In this document: positions 45,901 through 56,694 of the stretch, piece after piece | How the letters are laid out: every line of letters begins with the position of its first letter | How positions within the stretch are numbered: position 1 is the stretch's first letter | Assembly: GCA_002286855.1 (NCBI GenBank) | Contig: NRSV01000004.1 | Coordinates: 372,001 to 436,000, forward strand | From: Bipolaris cookei | Taxonomy: Eukaryota; Ascomycota; Dothideomycetes; Pleosporales; Pleosporaceae | Reading direction: 5' to 3' | Length of the DNA stretch: 64,000 nt | The notes under the pieces: generated by a model | The model's input: the letters and a program-made list of their open reading frames with translations, nothing else | Told to the model about the DNA's origin: nothing | Database searches by the model: none | Position numbers and translations under genes: made by a program

Positions 45901-48503
45901 GTGTACCGTATCGGATCTTCTGTCGAGTTCGACTGGTGCTCCGTCCGTGCCATCCGCACACTGAGGCAGCAGGGCTTCAAGACTGTCATGTTGAACTACA
46001 ACCCAGAGACCGTATCCACTGATTACGACGAGGCCGACCGTCTCTACTTTGAGTGCATCTCTTTGGAAACTGTGTTGGATATATACGCCATTGAGAACTC
46101 GAGCGGCGTAGTGGTAAGTATGGGTGGTCAGACCTCAAACAACATTGCCCTACCGCTGCACCGCATGAACGTCAAGATCCTTGGTACTTCCCCAGAGATG
46201 ATCGATACCGCAGAGAACAGATATAAGTTCTCTCGTATGCTTGACCGTATCTCTGTAGACCAGCCTGCCTGGAAGGAGCTCACAAGCATTGAGGAGGCGA
46301 CCGAGTTCTGCGAGCGGGTATCTTACCCCGTCTTGGTTCGTCCTTCCTACGTCCTGTCTGGAGCCGCCATGAACACCGTCTACTCGAAGCACGATCTGGC
46401 CAATTACTTGAACCAAGCGGCAGACGTGTCTAAGGAACATCCTGTCGTTATTACAAAATACATTGAGAACGCCAAGGAAATCGAGATGGACGCTGTTGCC
46501 AACAAGGGTACGATGATCGGACACTTCATCTCTGAACACGTAGAGAATGCTGGTGTTCACTCTGGTGATGCCACTTTGATTCTACCCCCCCAGGATCTCG
46601 ACCCCGAGACCGTGAGACAGATCGAAGATGCCACTCGCAAGATCGGAGCAGCTCTCAACATTACAGGACCGTACAACATTCAGTTCATTGCCAAGGACAA
46701 CGAGATCAAGGTCATTGAGTGCAACGTTCGCGCCTCCCGATCTTTCCCCTTCGTCTCCAAGGTCATGGGTGTCGACCTGATTGAGATGGCTACTAAGGCC
46801 ATGGCTGGTCTGCCTGTTGTGGAGTACCCACCGGTCAATATTCCCGCAGAATATGTTGGTGTCAAGGTTCCACAGTTCTCATTCTCTCGTCTCTCTGGTG
46901 CCGATCCGGTTCTTGGTGTAGAGATGGCTTCCACCGGTGAAGTTGCTTGCTTCGGTCGTACCAAGTACGAGGCCTATATCAAGGGTCTCATCGCCACTGG
47001 CTTTAGGCTGCCAAAGAAGAACATTCTCCTGTCAATTGGTTCGTTCAAGGACAAGTTGGAGATGCTTCCATCAATTGAGCGCCTGCACAAGATGGGCTAC
47101 AATCTCTTCGCAACCGCTGGAACTGCCGATTACATTCAAGAGCATGGCATTCCAGTCAAGTTCCTAGAAGTCCTTTCTAGTGGCGAACACGACGAGCAGA
47201 AGCAAGAGTACTCGCTCACGCAGCACTTGTCCAACAACCTTATCGATCTCTACATCAATCTGCCATCAAGCAACCGCTTCCGCCGACCTGCCAACTACAT
47301 GAGTAGGGGTTACCAAACACGTCGTATGGCCGTCGACTATCAGACACCATTGGTCACCAATGTCAAGAACGCCAAGTTGCTGATCGAGGCAATTGCCCGC
47401 CACTACGATATGGAGGTCAGCAAGGTTGATTTCCAAGACTTTGCTGCTGCTACCGGATCCCACGACCAGTCTTCTGGAGCCATTTCTAGCCTCAACAGCT
47501 CATTGTCTCTATCGCAGCTCCTCGCGAAGTCACCATTCAAGCGCCAGAGCATCACTTCCGTCAAACAGTTCTCCCGAGCAGACCTCCATCTTCTATTCAC
47601 TATTGCCCAGGAGATGCGTCTGGGTACTCAGCGACAAGGCTGTCTCGATGTTCTCAAGGGCCGCGTGCTTTGCACCATGTTCTGTGAGCCATCTACCAGA
47701 ACATCAGCTTCCTTCGATGCTGCCATGAAGCGCTTGGGTGGTGAGGTTGTTGTCGTCAACGAGTCTGTTTCCTCTACTCAGAAGGGCGAGTCTATCGCAG
47801 ATACGATCCGCACTTTGGGCTGCTACGGTGATGCTATTGTCCTCCGCCATCCATCTGAGGAATCCATCGACATTGCCACCAAGTTTTCTGATGTTCCAAT
47901 CATCAATGCTGGAAACGGAAGCCGCGAGCACCCGACTCAGGCCCTTCTCGACATTTTCACCATCCGTGAGGAGCTTGGAACCGTCAACGGCCTCAATATT
48001 ACCTTCGTTGGTGACCTCAAGTACGGCCGCACTGTACACTCCCTGTGCGAGCTTCTTTCTCACTACGACGTTACCATCAACCTCGTCTCTCCAGAGTCCC
48101 TCGTTATGCCTTCGGGTGTAACCAACGCTCTCAAGTCACGAGGTCAGTTGAACAAGGTTTCCAACGAGCTCACGGACGAGATTGTCGCTTCTTCGGATGT
48201 CATCTACTGCACTCGTGTGCAGAAGGAGCGCTTCCCCGACGTGGCCAGCTATGAGGCTGTGAAGGACGCGTTTGTCATTGACAACAAGTTGTTGAAGGGA
48301 GCCAAGGAGAACATGATTGTCATGCACCCACTGCCCAGGAACAACGAGATTAATGAGGAGGTCGACTTTGATCCTAGGGCGGCATACTTCAGACAGGTAG
48401 GTTTGAAATTTTCAAAGAGAATATGCAAGGGCTAACAAATGCATAGATGAGATACGGACTGTATACCCGCATGGCACTGCTCGCTATGGTCATGGCACAG
48501 TAG
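42916..48503 (+). CDS. URA2: URA2/pyrABCN: GATase-carbamoyl-phosphate synthase-aspartate transcarbamylase, lacking the DHOase-like domain
   Basis: Catalyses the first two steps of pyrimidine synthesis: carbamoyl phosphate from glutamine, then carbamoyl aspartate. Exons 42916-43486, 43535-48396 and 48447-48503; 1829 residues. GATase about 1-400 with catalytic GICLGHQLLAR (Cys near 293) and FHPEHTPGPRD. CPSase about 410-1480, two ATP-grasp halves (VLGSGGLSIGQAGEFDYSG and VLGSGVYRIGSSVEFDWCSV) and the C-terminal allosteric MGS domain (FATAGTADYIQEHGI). ATCase about 1530-1829 with FCEPSTRTSASFDAAM, HPTQALLDIFTI and VMHPLPRNNEI. Between the MGS end (MEVSKVDFQ, near 1490) and the ATCase start lie only about 40 low-complexity residues; fungal URA2 normally has an inactive DHOase-like domain here and is roughly 2200 residues. 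The last exon encodes MRYGLYTRMALLAMVMAQ. Confidence 0.93.
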
Positions 48504-49210
48504 ATGCACAGTAATGTGTATGAGTTTCATGACAGGCGTTTGACGGTTTTGAACGAATACGAACAAAACAGCAAAAAAGTTTCCTTTCTTTGTTTTCCAT
48601 TCCCACTGATACATTTTCTTTTTCCTTTGGGGTCTATTCCGTGGTTTCGGGGTAGACATACAGACTGTAGATAGATAGTCAAAAGCATTTCCACGGAGTT
48701 AAGTGATAACGGCATATAAGGGTATATGTATGATATATGTTATTGTAATCAGGGTAGGGGGAAGCTATTTCAGTTTTATTTCAGTTTGTTTTTTGTTTTT
48801 TTCTGATGCTTGGGCTTAGGGTTAGGTTTGGGTTATGATTAGGTTTGGGTGGGGCGGATTCGGATTAGCTCAGTTGGGCAATGGTTTGGTACATCTTGGG
48901 ACGCAAACAGGTTATCCTAGGGAAGGGATCTGCATTGGGCGGAGTTTTTTTGGTTGTTGGAAAGAAGAAGTAGTCGATTTCAAGCCTACTAAGAGCGCAA
49001 TTGGAAAGGGAAGGAAATAGACGCCAGACGCCTTGCCACTTAGGTAAGGACTATAACAAAGAATACCACATGCACGCCTTAAAGTGTGTGTTGACGTAGG
49101 CACAAAGGCCTGCTTCATTCCCAGCCACATTATTTTGTTTACGGATCCAAACATGATTCAAGTTCTTCGTCTCGAGGAGTGAAATGGTTGTAGAGGATGT
49201 GGTAAGAGAC
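48504..49210. other. Convergent 3' flanks of URA2 and the R-SNARE gene
   Basis: 707 bp. Contains T-rich tracts and telomere-like TTAGGGTTAGG at 48816-48826. No gene recognised. Confidence 0.5.
48816..48826 (+). repeat. Interstitial telomere-like motif
   Basis: TTAGGGTTAGG, followed by degenerate copies (TTTGGGTTATG, TTAGGTTTGGG) to about 48850. Short enough to be chance. Confidence 0.4.
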
Positions 49211-50076
49211 TTAGTGACCGAGGCATCGGCTCCATCCTGTTGAATGTTAGTGGTTCATGGTTTCCCAATCACTCGGTGTCCAAAGAGGGAGAAACATACC
49301 AGGCAGCCCACATCCGAAGCCAACAAACAAGTAGACCAAAAAGATGACGACGAGGGTCAAAAGCACCATGAGTTTGACATTCTTCCACCACATCCTCCTC
49401 TTCAATGTCCGACTCCTGACCCTAAAGTCCCTCGCATTCTCACCCAGTCTCCCCGTCTTATCCACAAGCACACTCATATGCTCGCCCCTCTCGAGCACTC
49501 GCTCAATATTTTCCGTCATAATCTCCCTCACACCTTCAATCTCGCGCTGCGCCGTCCTTAGCGCGTCCTGCTGCCCAGCCTGCGTACTCCCCTGCTCTAG
49601 CATCAACCTCTTGAGCGCGCCATTAAAACTCGCGCACCCATACGGTGGCAAGTCATGGAAATTTGTGCTCTCAGGCTCAAACTCTGCGAAGAAGCGCTTC
49701 TCGAGCGTGGCGAGGAAACCGAACGGGATGCGCTGGCCCAACTCGCGCTCAGCGATGACAAGGAAGGTTAGGCCGCCGGCGGTGGCGTGGGTGGCGGGGA
49801 AATCGGAGGGCGACTTGACGAGGCAGTGAATGAAAAATTTGGACTGGTCGATTGTCTTGTGTGCGGATTTGTCGTGCGCGATGCGTGGAAGGACGAGGGA
49901 GACAAGCGAGGAGGCGTTGGAGGAAGCCGAGGCTGTGTGTTCGGCGAGGACGGTGGTGTTGTGGGCAATGCAGGCACTGGTGAGGGGTGTTAGTAAGATA
50001 GTTGGTATGAGAGAGAGAGAGGGAGATAGGGAGAGTCGTACTATAGCAGCGGCGAGGACGAGGATGAAGACGCCAT
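49211..50076 (-). CDS. VAMP7-type longin R-SNARE (Nyv1-like)
   Basis: Vesicle SNARE, likely for vacuolar/endosomal fusion. Exons 50076-50042, 49976-49300 and 49236-49211; 245 residues, phases consistent. The N-terminus MASSSSSSPLLYACIAHNTT begins a longin domain (to about 130, with FFAEFEP near its end). The R-SNARE motif spans about 155-215 with the zero-layer Arg in VLERGEHM, followed by LKRRMWWKN. The C-terminal membrane anchor is VKLMVLLTLVVIFLVYLFVG and the lumenal end is GCGLPGWSRCLGH. The layout matches VAMP7 (animals) and NYV-1 of filamentous fungi better than Snc1 or Ykt6. Divergent from POP5 with 579 bp between starts. Confidence 0.87.
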
Positions 50077-50655
50077 TTTTGGGGGAGGTTATTCTTGGAG
50101 CAGGAACAAGACTGGTGCTTGATAGATAGATGGAGTTGTTTATCTTCAGCTTCTATTCCAATAGTATGTCGTGTGTCTCGTAGGCGATCTGGATTCTCAA
50201 TAGAGTAGTACCTGCTGCTGTGGCTGTGTGGGTCTAACTGGGGAAAGCTGTGAGTGTTGCAGGCACAGGATGTCGGATTGCTGCGCAGACGCAAGGACAG
50301 GGCGCTAAAAGCTGGGGATATGCTAACCATGTGCGTCATAGGCCAAGAAAGTCCCCAATCAACTTGCCTTGCGCGCTAATGCATGGCCCAAAAGATTGAG
50401 AACCGTGGTCTTGCATTTCCTTTTTGCTATTTTGCCTTGTTTGAAAAATTGAATAAAAAAAGATACAACGTGATTTCGCGTGTCTTGCGCGTGCGCTTCA
50501 ATTGTAGAGGGGCACAGACATCACGACCGCTTACTGCTCGATTTCGCAACCTTATCGTACATAGTTTCTGATTACTTTTCTATTCCAACGTCCCTCTGCA
50601 CACAACTTTAGTCCAACCTTCATACACACACACACATCAGCGGATTGAAGCCACA
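50077..50655. promoter_or_regulatory. Divergent promoter region R-SNARE / POP5
   Basis: 579 bp with promoters for both genes. A short ACACACACACA run at about 50623 lies just before the POP5 start. Nothing else recognised. Confidence 0.45.
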
Positions 50656-51303
50656 ATGGTGCGCGTCAAGAATCGCTACTTAGTAGTCAACTTCCTGTAC
50701 CCAGAGCCCCCCGCAAAGACAAAATCCAAACTCCCCGACGTAATTCAAATCCACTCGCCTACGCCCGACGCGCTTAAGCAAGGCTTCATTGTGCGCATGA
50801 TACGGGATGGAGTCGGAGAGTTATTTGGCGATTATGGCTCTGGCATGGTATCTTCTGGGCTAAAAGGTATCCGTCTTTTTCTTCCATCTCTTAGTTATAC
50901 ATATGCATATACATGCAATGTCGCATAACTACCCAATACTAACAATTCTGCATTCACAGTAAACTACTACTCCCCCTCAACCAGCACAGCCATAATCCGG
51001 TGTCCACGCGACCACTACGGAATGGTCTGGGCAGCCTTGACATACACTACGCGCCTCCCGCGGCCGCTCGATACCCCTGTTGTGATACGAGTGGTGCGAG
51101 TTAGTGGGACCATCAAAAAAGCAGAGGAAGAGGTTATACGGCAGTCGCAACTGATTATCAGAAGAGCGAGGGAGTGGGAAGGCGAGGGACAATTACCCAT
51201 GCTGCAGAGTGTGGAGAAGGCAATGGAGAAAGAGCGGATGGGAGAGGTGAAGGCACTCGCTCAAGTTGATGATGAGAGTGATAGTGAAGATATGAGTGAG
51301 TAG
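50656..51303 (+). CDS. POP5: RNase P/MRP subunit Pop5
   Basis: Pop5 is a protein subunit of RNase P (tRNA 5' processing) and RNase MRP (rRNA processing). Exons 50656-50866 and 50960-51303 with a 93 bp intron; 184 residues. The start MVRVKNRYLVVNFLYPEPP is typical. Further Pop5 features: GFIVRMIRDGVGELFGDYGS, then NYYSPSTSTAIIRCPRDHYG and VWAALTYTTRL. The C-terminus is acidic and glutamate rich (VDDESDSEDMSE), an extension seen in fungal Pop5. Convergent with SHE9. Confidence 0.9.
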
Positions 51304-51716
51304 TTGCGGGGTTCCAACTTGTTTGGAAAGCCAACTCTTGGGTAAACTCGCTTGGTGTGTGATACGCAAAAGCGCCTCGATTCTGCAAGACTGGTTGATG
51401 CATATTAGGTATATGCATAAACCTGTTTCTCCTGGACGAGGACGAGTCACGCGCTCACAGTCGAGAGCTGTGGCATTTCTCCCAAGTCAACCCCCGCGCG
51501 CTCGTTCAGCTAACATACGCTTGAGTGTACCCTGTCAACGGCGGTATGCAATAGACAATACACCAAATCGTCACAGACCGTTCCATCGACACAAGGCAGT
51601 CGGCGAGTACACACGACAGCGAATCTATTATACACAACCTCTATGATACATGTGGTGGAAAAAAAGAGAACTTGCGCTCTTCTACATAAAAAAAAGTATG
51701 GGACCAGATCAACGTC
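51304..51716. other. Convergent 3' flanks of POP5 and SHE9
   Basis: 413 bp. No gene recognised. Confidence 0.5.
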
Positions 51717-53436
51717 TCAATTGGGTCTAAGCATAGCAATCAGAGTAGCAGTAATGACGGCCCCTGCCGCAGCACCTTGTAAAACAGCAGTCGTGTAGTC
51801 GATTCTCCGCATGGAAATGACACGTTCGCTGAGCAAGTCATTGGAAATGTAGTGTACCTTTTCCTGCCAAGTCTCCAGTTTACTGTAGGGATGATACGAC
51901 GGAGCAGCCTCCCTGGCCACGGTGACTTTCTCTTCGGGTGTCAAGGTCTCTTCTTCTGGGCTGAGTTCAGTAACTCCAGGCACCGGCTCAACAAGGGTTT
52001 CTGCAACAACTTCAGGGACAACTTCAGGCTCTACAGCCGCTGGTGACTCTTCAATAGTCTCTTCCACCGCAGCAGGTGCAGCAGCTGTCGTAGGCGCATA
52101 GGCGTGCTCAACAACCCTCTCGGCCTCCCTCTCCATGACTGCAAGTCCCTGACTGCTAAGAGCAGGCGCTGCAGCCGCCGCAGCCGCCGCAGATGCAGCT
52201 TCAGAAGCAATCTTCTGTTGCGCCTCCAAAGCGTTCTTGATCTCCTTGACCATTCTCTTTCTCCTCCAGGGTTCCAGAATTGCCAGACTGAGCAACAGCA
52301 AGAAGATATTGACGCCCATCAGTCCAAAGGTAACCCATGTGCTGTTCCTGCGAATAGTATCACTCCAGATTTGCTCCTCATGATACTGTGCGCGCTCTCT
52401 CTTTTCTAACTGCGCCCGTGCATCCTCCAGGGCATTCTCAGCGTTTGCAACAGCATCTTTTGCTTCGCGGACGGCCTGGTCGTTGAGGTGCTCGGATCGG
52501 ATAAGAGCCATGTAGCGTTCGAGATCGCCATTCGACCATGAGTGTTTCCGTTCGAGGAGAGCAACGACTTCCTTCTGCGAGGTGGCCTGGTGGGCGAGGG
52601 CAGTATCGAGGGCTTGCTTAGCAGCGTCAATGGCTGAGCGGCGGGCCTTTACGAGCCTTTCTGTCCTGAGATTAGAGCTAGTTTTCTCAAGAGGAATGAA
52701 GAAATGGCGTACCTTGTTCTTTGATTTCTCTTCGCAGGGCTTCCACTCCTGAGTAGTCGGTGCCTGTATATGTGTTGACCTTTTGTGTGACTACGGCAAG
52801 CTTGGGTAGCAGTTCGTCCATAGCATCAGAGAAGCGCTTCAAGAGGCTCCATCTCTGCCTTTCACGGTGCGAAGGCAAGTGCTCGTCGGGTACGCGTGCA
52901 ATAGTATCTTGGGACTCGGCTTTCTTGGCTTGTTCCGATTCGGGCTCTGGTGGGGGAGGTTTGGAGGCTTCGGTAGCCGGTGATTCCTTGAGTGCTGCTA
53001 CCGAGCTCTCGGCTGCTCTCTGAATGGCTATCTGATCCTCTAGTAATGCATTGAGTCTCCTCTGTAATCTCTCCTGATCTTCTGGTGATGGCGGGGGTGC
53101 AGAAACACTGGGTCGTGGTTGGGATGGAGCCTGTGGTTGTGCTGGTGCTGCGGGCGGTGGCATTGCAATGGCATCTGACGGTTTTGGTGGCTTTCCTCCT
53201 TCTTCTCTCCATCGGTTTGAGCTCGAGAGGGCACGTCGCTGCCATGTCTCAGTTGTATTGATGGTTAGTCGCAGCCTTGAATCCCATCTTGGTGCACTGC
53301 CAGACAACGACAAGCGATGGTGGCATGGCAGACATGGCGACGACGCGGTGCCCGCACGGCGACTGAAAAGGCGGAGCGAAGAGGCTACCTTGTTAGTGAC
53401 CAGCTCGCGTGAAGCATGCTGAAGCAATGGCCTCAT
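51717..53436 (-). CDS. SHE9: Mitochondrial inner-membrane protein She9/Mdm33
   Basis: She9/Mdm33 shapes the mitochondrial inner membrane; overproduction fragments it in yeast. Exons 53436-52713 and 52660-51717 with a 52 bp intron; 555 residues. The start MRPLLQHASRELVTNKVASS is a basic, amphipathic presequence; an in-frame upstream ATG (53640) is less likely because it would hide it. A proline-rich stretch at about 85-130 precedes coiled coils (about 130-345). Membrane segment WVTFGLMGVNIFLLLLSLAI at about 345-365 is followed by the family block LEPWRRKRMV. After an alanine/glutamate-rich tail a second hydrophobic segment (LQGAAAGAVITATLIAML) ends the protein. Confidence 0.87.
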
Positions 53437-53705
53437 TGCTATCTCTTGCCTCACATCAAGAGCGCAGTGACGGGGACAACGAATGACGAAAAAGCACCAG
53501 CCATGCGGACTTCCGAAGCGCTCTGACGTGCCAAGAGGCGTGGGGTTGCCCTCGACGTGTTGAGCCCCGGCTTGCCCATTCAGGCTGTACCTAGTGCCCC
53601 TCAAGTATTTCAGGTATTGGGCGAGTGACCTGATGTACATGATTTTCTGTCCTTTGTAGCCCCTCGACCTTTTCTCGAGACATTCACCTACTTCACACGT
53701 TCAAG
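53437..53705. promoter_or_regulatory. Divergent promoter SHE9 / HAD phosphatase
   Basis: 269 bp between start codons. Both promoters must fit here. Confidence 0.45.
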
Positions 53706-54577
53706 ATGGGATCTATCGATTTGGCCGAGTTGCCCGCCATGAAGAGCGACCCCAGGGTACATGATGCAACACCCCACTCGACATGTTCAAATAGAACTAT
53801 ACTGACATTACGAGCCAGTTCATTTTCTTCACCGACTTCGACGGCACAATCACACTCCAAGACTCCAATGACTTCATGACCGATAACATCGGCTACGGCC
53901 AGGAAAAGAGGCGCGCAGGCAACATTGCCTGCCTTAACAACGAAATCTCCTTCCGCGACTCCTTCCGCGACATGATGAACAGCGTCACACGGCCCTACGA
54001 CCAATGCATCCAGTACCTCGTCGACAACATCAAGTTAGACCCAGGCTTCAAGGCCTTCTTCGAGTGGTCGCTCGACAACAACATTCCCGTTGTAGTCCTG
54101 AGTTCCGGCATGGAACCTATTATTCGCGCGCTGCTTGAGAAACTTGTCGGGCCCAGCGCAAGCAAGATGCAGGTTCTGGGTAACTACGTGGGCCCTCGTG
54201 AGGGCAAGAGCATCAATGAAGAGGGTGGATGGCAAATTCTGTTCAAGCACCCGGACTCGGGTTTCGGCCATGACAAATCAATTGAGCTGCGCAAGTACTC
54301 GTCGCTCCCTGAGAACGTGCGCCCGACTATGTTCTACGCTGGAGACGGTGTGTCGGATTTATCGGCTGCGCGCGAAACAGATCTACTTTTTGCGAAGAAG
54401 GGGCATGATTTGATTAGCTACTGTGCTCGCGAAGATGTCCCCTTTACAGTCTTTGAAGATTGGTCCGACATCCTGGCGAAGTGCAAGAGCATTGTTGAGG
54501 GCAAGACGACGGTCCAGGCCGCGGCCAAGGAAGGCTACGAAGCGTACAAGAAGGGCGAGGCCGGTCTCAAGAACTAG
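53706..54577 (+). CDS. HAD-superfamily phosphatase (MtnX-like)
   Basis: Hydrolase of the haloacid dehalogenase superfamily, close to the enzymes annotated as 2,3-diketo-5-methylthio-1-phosphopentane phosphatase; the real fungal substrate is open. Exons 53706-53756 and 53819-54577 with a 62 bp intron; 269 residues. Motif I FFTDFDGTITLQDSND supplies the nucleophile Asp23 and Asp25. Motif II is VVVLSSGMEP, near residue 120. Motif IV is YAGDGVSDLSAARETD, near 200. A helical cap lies between I and II (NIACLNNEISFRDSFRDM). No signal peptide or membrane segment, so probably cytosolic. Convergent with the Sat4-type gene. Confidence 0.85.
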
Positions 54578-55117
54578 ATGGCGGACTTGTGGGGAGGGAT
54601 TTAACCGGAGAGACAGAAAAGCTCTCATTATCCGGCTTCCACGCTGCAGCGCAGCTGATTCCCGGACATTTTCATAATTCCCCTCTTCCAGGCGGATCGC
54701 TCCGGATGTAGTGCCCGCAATAGTGGCTGCGGCGTCGTTGCGGGCGGCCCGCATGTGTGGGGAGGAGGAAGCGCCGCGGTCTCGCAGGTGACTGCGACAA
54801 ACGCAAACGTCTTTAGGTCTTTAGGCGATTAAACACGACGATAGACATGATTTACACGATAGACTATAGAAACCTACAATTTCGGTTTACTCATGATTTG
54901 TTAGTATCTGAAACTAGAATACATCGGTTTGTCTACATTATCGAGACTCGAAAGAGAGTGACATGAGGGCGAACTGGAAAGCAGAGCGACTCACCTTGTC
55001 TACATTATCATTCTGCAGAGTGGCGTAACAAAACAGAGCTTCCTTGAGTTGGTATATCTCGTTGCGCAAGAAAAATAAAAATCAGACCAATACATATGAA
55101 ATTCTTCTTTTCCCATA
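54578..55117. other. Convergent 3' flanks, no gene seen
   Basis: 540 bp. The first 180 bp are GC rich, the rest AT rich. No recognised feature. Confidence 0.5.
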
Positions 55118-56694
55118 TCATCGACTTATAGCTACCTCAGTAGTCCTTACAATCGTTAACCCTCTCGGCACAGACCTCCGCGGACCACACCGTGCTTCGT
55201 AACTCTCAATACTTTCATCGCTCTCCCCAGCCGGACTTCCCAGTCTATCAAGGCCACTTTTACCTCGACCAGCTACGACAGTGTACGTGTCCTTGGCTAG
55301 CACTGTGTCTTCGCCGTAAGGGTCACGTCCTATCGACTGACTGCCCTCGCTCATATTCTTCATGCCGAAGCTATTCCCGTTCTGCTGCTCGCTCTGTTTC
55401 ATATACCCCCTTGAGCGAAAGGGTGTACTATTGGGGCCATTCGAGCCGGTTGTTCGGCTTCTTGTAGCAATAGATCGGACTTGTCCGAAGAAGCTTGCGA
55501 AGAGGGGTTTCATGGTTGGAAGACAGGCAGCGATGATGCCAACGTGCATTTCTACTCTTTTTTGTTGCGATGAAAGTTAATTTCAAGTTCTTCAGTGGTT
55601 CTAGTGCGTGGTGTAAGGACGTACTGCTGCCAGATGTAGTACCAGGATCCATCGCCAGACCAATCCTTTACTTTGAAGAAATTGGCCTGCATCGGTGTCT
55701 TGTAGATTGCTATAGCAGAGGCGAAGAGACCGAGACCCAGGATTGTTGCGAGACCAATGCGCGTTTGGATAGTAACTTGGAGCTTCCATACCATGGGGAT
55801 GGGAATCAGGGCGAATATCAGATCTGTAGCGATGTTGGTGCAAGAGTTGAAGACACCGACGTTTTTGAAGATTGTTGCATCATAGCATTTTGCTTTGCTG
55901 TGCTTCTATTAGTCATAATGCTCGGATATGTCAAGGGTTGTATTGGTACCAACCCCGTTGGCGGACGCATGGTGTAATCCCACCCTGCTCGTATGGGTAC
56001 ACATTGGAATATAATGGCGAATGTTGAGCCAATGGTAAAAACAACAATGAAAACTGAGTGGACCGTCAGTTACGATTGCGGAAAATGCAGAATCTTCTAG
56101 CCAGATGCTACTCACTGAGCATGCTGATCAAAAATGGTCGCCATCTTGTCCGGTCTGTCAGTCGGAGCAAGAAGAGACCGATCGATAGCTTGATGAAGCT
56201 GTATCCGGCAATGATGAGAACCGAGTAAAAGTACATGTACTTGAAAAAAGGAAAAATATTCTCCGCTGGGAATGCTTCGGCATGTTTCCCCAGTCCAAGG
56301 TTGATGACTGTCAAAAATAGACCCAGTGTCGTTGTGCTTATGCACTGCAGACGTAAATGTCAGCTATTTGTTCCGCGAACAAAGACGTTGTCTGTATTTC
56401 CGACAGTGGTAGACATACTACTGCAACCAACATCATAATGTCTGTTTGGGTCGGTCAGTGATGTTCAATGATTCCTGTACGTCAATGGCGTTACATACCA
56501 TCCCAGCCAAATGTCTTCAACATGAAGATTCGCACATAGAACCGTAGAAGCACCGCAGTGGTTGATAATGCGAACAGGGGACCCTCTACCGCCATCAGAT
56601 GGGTAGCTTGATTTTCTCCCATGTATTCTGGCGATCGCGCTGGCATTGGGGGAGGTCCCCATCCCTGTCTCGAAATGAGATGATGGTAGGCCAT
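55118..56694 (-). CDS. Sat4-type (rhodopsin-domain) integral membrane protein
   Basis: Member of the large fungal seven-helix family often annotated as Sat4/PTH11-like or rhodopsin-domain; ligands are unknown. Six exons: 56694-56499, 56441-56419, 56344-56116, 56053-55954, 55897-55625 and 55556-55118; 419 residues, all phases consistent. Exon 2 is only 23 nt (DIMMLVAV). Helices: GPLFALSTTAVLLRFYVRIF, IMMLVAVCISTTTLGLFLTV, YMYFYSVLIIAGYSFIKLSI, FIVVFTIGSTFAIIFQCVPI, NIATDLIFALIPIPMVWKLQ, GLATILGLGLFASAIAIY and a last one ending with EMHVGIIAACLPTMKPL. Diagnostic family text: GKAKCYDATIFKNVGVFNSC, the W-K-L-Q motif and the CLPTMKPL end. The tail (about 290-419) is serine rich and cytosolic. Confidence 0.85.

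Noticed and set aside
48858..48915. tRNA-like text: TAGCTCAGTTGGG resembles an A box
   Set aside because: No matching B box (GGTTCGANNCC) at the proper distance and no acceptor or anticodon stem can be folded.
52661..52712. Reading the two halves of SHE9 as separate genes
   Set aside because: The 52 bp GT..AG intron joins them in phase into one coiled-coil protein with the known She9 layout.
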